Positions 5,693-7,585 of a stretch of DNA of 7,585 nucleotides are shown piece by piece. The stretch lies in the NCBI GenBank assembly GCA_946480525.1, contig CAMLLA010000200.1, positions 1 to 7,585 on the forward strand. Direction: 5' to 3'. Within the stretch, counting starts at the first letter, position 1. The number at the start of each line of letters is the position of its first letter. This DNA is from an uncultured Asticcacaulis sp. (lineage in GTDB: Bacteria > Pseudomonadota > Alphaproteobacteria > Caulobacterales > Caulobacteraceae). Under the pieces are notes generated by a model. It saw only the letters and a list, made by a program, of their open reading frames with translations, did no database searches and had not been told where the DNA came from. A program made the translations under genes and the position numbers.

Positions 5693-7585
5693 ATGTTTGA
5701 AACCGATCGGCGCACATTGCTGTGTGGCGCGGCCGCCGGAATGGCGATCGCCCCGGCATTCGCGACAACCGCTGCGACGGCCGTGGCCTCTGAAGCCCTT
5801 GGACCGCGCCAACGCATCCCATTCGATTTCGGCTGGCGGTTTTCCCTTGGGCACGCGGCCGACGTCAACCGCGACTATGGCTTCGGCCGGGACCAGAAGA
5901 CCTTCGCCAAACAGGGCCAGGGCGTCGCCGCACCGGCAGTCGTGGACTTCGACGACTCCACCTGGCAGGCGATCAACCTGCCGCACGACTGGGCCCTGGA
6001 CCTGCCGTTTGCGAAGAACGAGTATTTCATCCCACCGAAAAACCCGGAGGACGGAGATCCGGCCGCCGGCCATGGTTACAAGGCGCTGGGCCGCAAGTTT
6101 CCCGAAAACAGCGTCGGCTGGTACCGCAAGGTCTTTACGCTCGAAAAGGCCGACGAACTGAAACGCCTGACGCTGGAGTTCGACGGCATCTTCCGCGACG
6201 CGACGATCATCCTCAACGGTTACGTGCTCCAGCGGCACGAAAGCGGCTACACGCCGGTCAGCGTCGATATCAGCAATTTCATCGACGTCGAAGGCCCCAA
6301 CGTCCTGGTGGTGCGCGTGGACGCGACGCTGGGCGAAGGCTGGTTCTACGAAGGCGCCGGCATCTATCGCCACGTCTGGCTGGTCAAGAGCGACCGGCTG
6401 CATATTCCGCAATGGGGTGTCTGGGCGCACGGTGAAACGTCCGGCCAGGTGACACTGGAAACGCGTGTGGCCAATGCCGGCGAAGCGACACGACGCTTCG
6501 AGCTGGTGTCGGCCGTGCAGGACGGCAGCGGCAAGACCGTGGCCACCGCGCGGACCTCCCTGGACGTCGACGCCTTCGCCGAGGTGACGGCGCGGCAATC
6601 TGCCGTCATTCCCTCCCCGCATCTGTGGTCACTGGAAGATCCGCACCTTTACACCGTACGCAGCGAAGTGCGCAGCGGCGACGACGTGATCGACGTCCAG
6701 ACCACCCGGTTCGGCCTGCGCGATATCCGTTTCGATGCCAGGGAAGGCTTTTTCCTCAACGGGAAATGGCTGAAGATACGCGGCGCCAATAACCATCAGG
6801 ACCACGCCGGGGTGGGAGTCGCCGTGCCGGATTCGATCCATGTCTGGCGCGTCCGCCAGATGAAGGCGATGGGCGCCAATGCCTGGCGATGCGCCCACAA
6901 TCCGCCCGCGCCGGAATTGCTGGATGCCTGCGACCAGCTGGGCATGCTGGTCATCGACGAAACCCGGCTGATGACGTCCGCGCCCGAAGGTATGGCGCAA
7001 CTGGAGACCCTGATCCGGCGCGACCGCAACCACCCTTCGGTCATCCTGTGGTCGATTGGCAACGAGGAAACGGCGCAGCAGGGCACCGCGCGCGGGTTGA
7101 AAATCGCCAGGGACATGCGCCGCGTGGTCAAGGCGCTGGACCCGTTCCGGCCGATAACCGCCGCCATGAACCACTATCAGGGTTACGGCATCACCCCGGC
7201 CCTGGACGTCATGGGGTTCAACTACCACGAAAAGGACATCGAACCCTTTCGCCAGCTTTATCCCGACATGCCGATCGTCGGCACGGAAACCGCCAGCGCC
7301 GTGTCGACGCGCGGCGAATATGTCCGTGACGAGACCAAGGGCTATGTCCGCGCCTACGACCTGGATGCACCCTCATACGCCCTGACGGCGGAAGCCTGGT
7401 GGACGCTCTATAATTCCAAACCCTATTTGTCCGGCGGGCTGGTGTGGACGGGCTTCGACTATCGCGGTGAACCGACGCCGTTCAACCGCTGGCCGGAAAT
7501 CTCATCGCATTTCGGTATTTTCGACACCTGCGGCTTCCCGAAGGACAACTACTACTACTACCGTGCGTGGTGGCAGGACGCACCG
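5693..7585 (+). CDS. Tat-exported GH2 beta-glycosidase (beta-galactosidase-like), 3' end beyond the window
   Basis: An uninterrupted 631-codon frame from ATG 5693 to the window edge, with no stop reached. The N-terminus has a twin-arginine signal (TDRRTLLCGAAAGMAIAPAFA, Arg6-Arg7), with cleavage likely near residue 24 or 32. GH2 architecture follows. The sugar-binding jelly roll (about 40-245) includes INLPHDWALD, a Gly-Trp-Tyr-Arg-Lys motif near 142-146 and EGAGIYRHVWL near 220-230. An immunoglobulin-like domain spans about 245-345. The TIM barrel starts around RGANNHQDHAG (363 on), with RCAHNPPAPE at 399-408. The acid/base is Glu458 in SIGNEE (codon 7064-7066) and the nucleophile is Glu532 in IVGTETAS (codon 7286-7288). 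Late barrel strands LVWTGFDYRGEPTP and SHFGIFDTCGFPKD, and the run YYYYRAWWQD, match GH2 beta-galactosidases that carry a DUF4982 domain. I expect roughly 150-250 more residues downstream. The ribosome site is weak (AGAAAG, 18-bp gap). Beta-galactosidase is most likely; beta-glucuronidase or another beta-glycosidase is possible. Confidence 0.9.
   Translation, partial: MFETDRRTLLCGAAAGMAIAPAFATTAATAVASEALGPRQRIPFDFGWRFSLGHAADVNRDYGFGRDQKTFAKQGQGVAAPAVVDFDDSTWQAINLPHDWALDLPFAKNEYFIPPKNPEDGDPAAGHGYKALGRKFPENSVGWYRKVFTLEKADELKRLTLEFDGIFRDATIILNGYVLQRHESGYTPVSVDISNFIDVEGPNVLVVRVDATLGEGWFYEGAGIYRHVWLVKSDRLHIPQWGVWAHGETSGQVTLETRVANAGEATRRFELVSAVQDGSGKTVATARTSLDVDAFAEVTARQSAVIPSPHLWSLEDPHLYTVRSEVRSGDDVIDVQTTRFGLRDIRFDAREGFFLNGKWLKIRGANNHQDHAGVGVAVPDSIHVWRVRQMKAMGANAWRCAHNPPAPELLDACDQLGMLVIDETRLMTSAPEGMAQLETLIRRDRNHPSVILWSIGNEETAQQGTARGLKIARDMRRVVKALDPFRPITAAMNHYQGYGITPALDVMGFNYHEKDIEPFRQLYPDMPIVGTETASAVSTRGEYVRDETKGYVRAYDLDAPSYALTAEAWWTLYNSKPYLSGGLVWTGFDYRGEPTPFNRWPEISSHFGIFDTCGFPKDNYYYYRAWWQDAP

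Noticed and set aside
5720..5730. A lipoprotein signal in the GH2 N-terminus (Cys11 after TLL)
   Set aside because: The residue before the Cys is Leu rather than Gly, Ala or Ser, and the Cys comes before the hydrophobic core. A Tat signal with a later Ala-x-Ala cleavage fits better.
3941..6622. An 893-codon open frame on the minus strand, antisense to GH89 and GH2
   Set aside because: It is a by-product of GC-rich codon bias opposite two well-supported genes. The translation has no recognisable domain and is composition-biased.

Overview
The window is GC-rich DNA with strong G/C bias at third codon positions, which throws long antisense shadow frames. It most resembles a Gram-negative alphaproteobacterium, possibly Caulobacterales or a sphingomonad. 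That placement is inferred from gene style (an LptA-like outer-membrane biogenesis protein, Tat-exported glycosidases, GC-rich codons), not from a marker gene.

The left part (1-2131) is read on the minus strand. In transcription order it holds an alpha/beta hydrolase whose nucleophile elbow carries Cys instead of Ser (2131-1070), a 134-bp gap with repeats and dyads, a small Sec-exported LptA/OstA-like protein (935-414), and a conserved-looking but unrecognised small protein. The last one begins 3 bases after the lptA-like stop codon and is broken by an in-frame amber codon (153-155), after which clearly protein-like sequence continues in the same frame off the left edge.

A divergent control region (2132-2309) contains an AT-rich core with a nested dyad. 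It separates the left part from a plus-strand cluster.

The plus-strand cluster (2310-7585 and beyond) looks like one operon for glycan breakdown. It encodes a polytopic membrane acetyltransferase of the HGSNAT/DUF5009 (COG4299) type, a Tat-exported alpha-N-acetylglucosaminidase of family GH89 (NAGLU type), and a Tat-exported GH2 beta-glycosidase that runs off the right edge. The gaps are 11 and 18 bp. The first two genes are homologues of the human enzymes for two successive steps of lysosomal heparan sulfate breakdown: acetylation of the terminal alpha-glucosamine, then removal of alpha-GlcNAc. The inferred model is that the membrane protein caps terminal glucosamine in the periplasm using cytosolic acetyl-CoA, GH89 removes the resulting alpha-GlcNAc, and GH2 cuts the exposed beta-linked sugar.

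No tRNA, rRNA, CRISPR array, insertion sequence or phage gene was seen.
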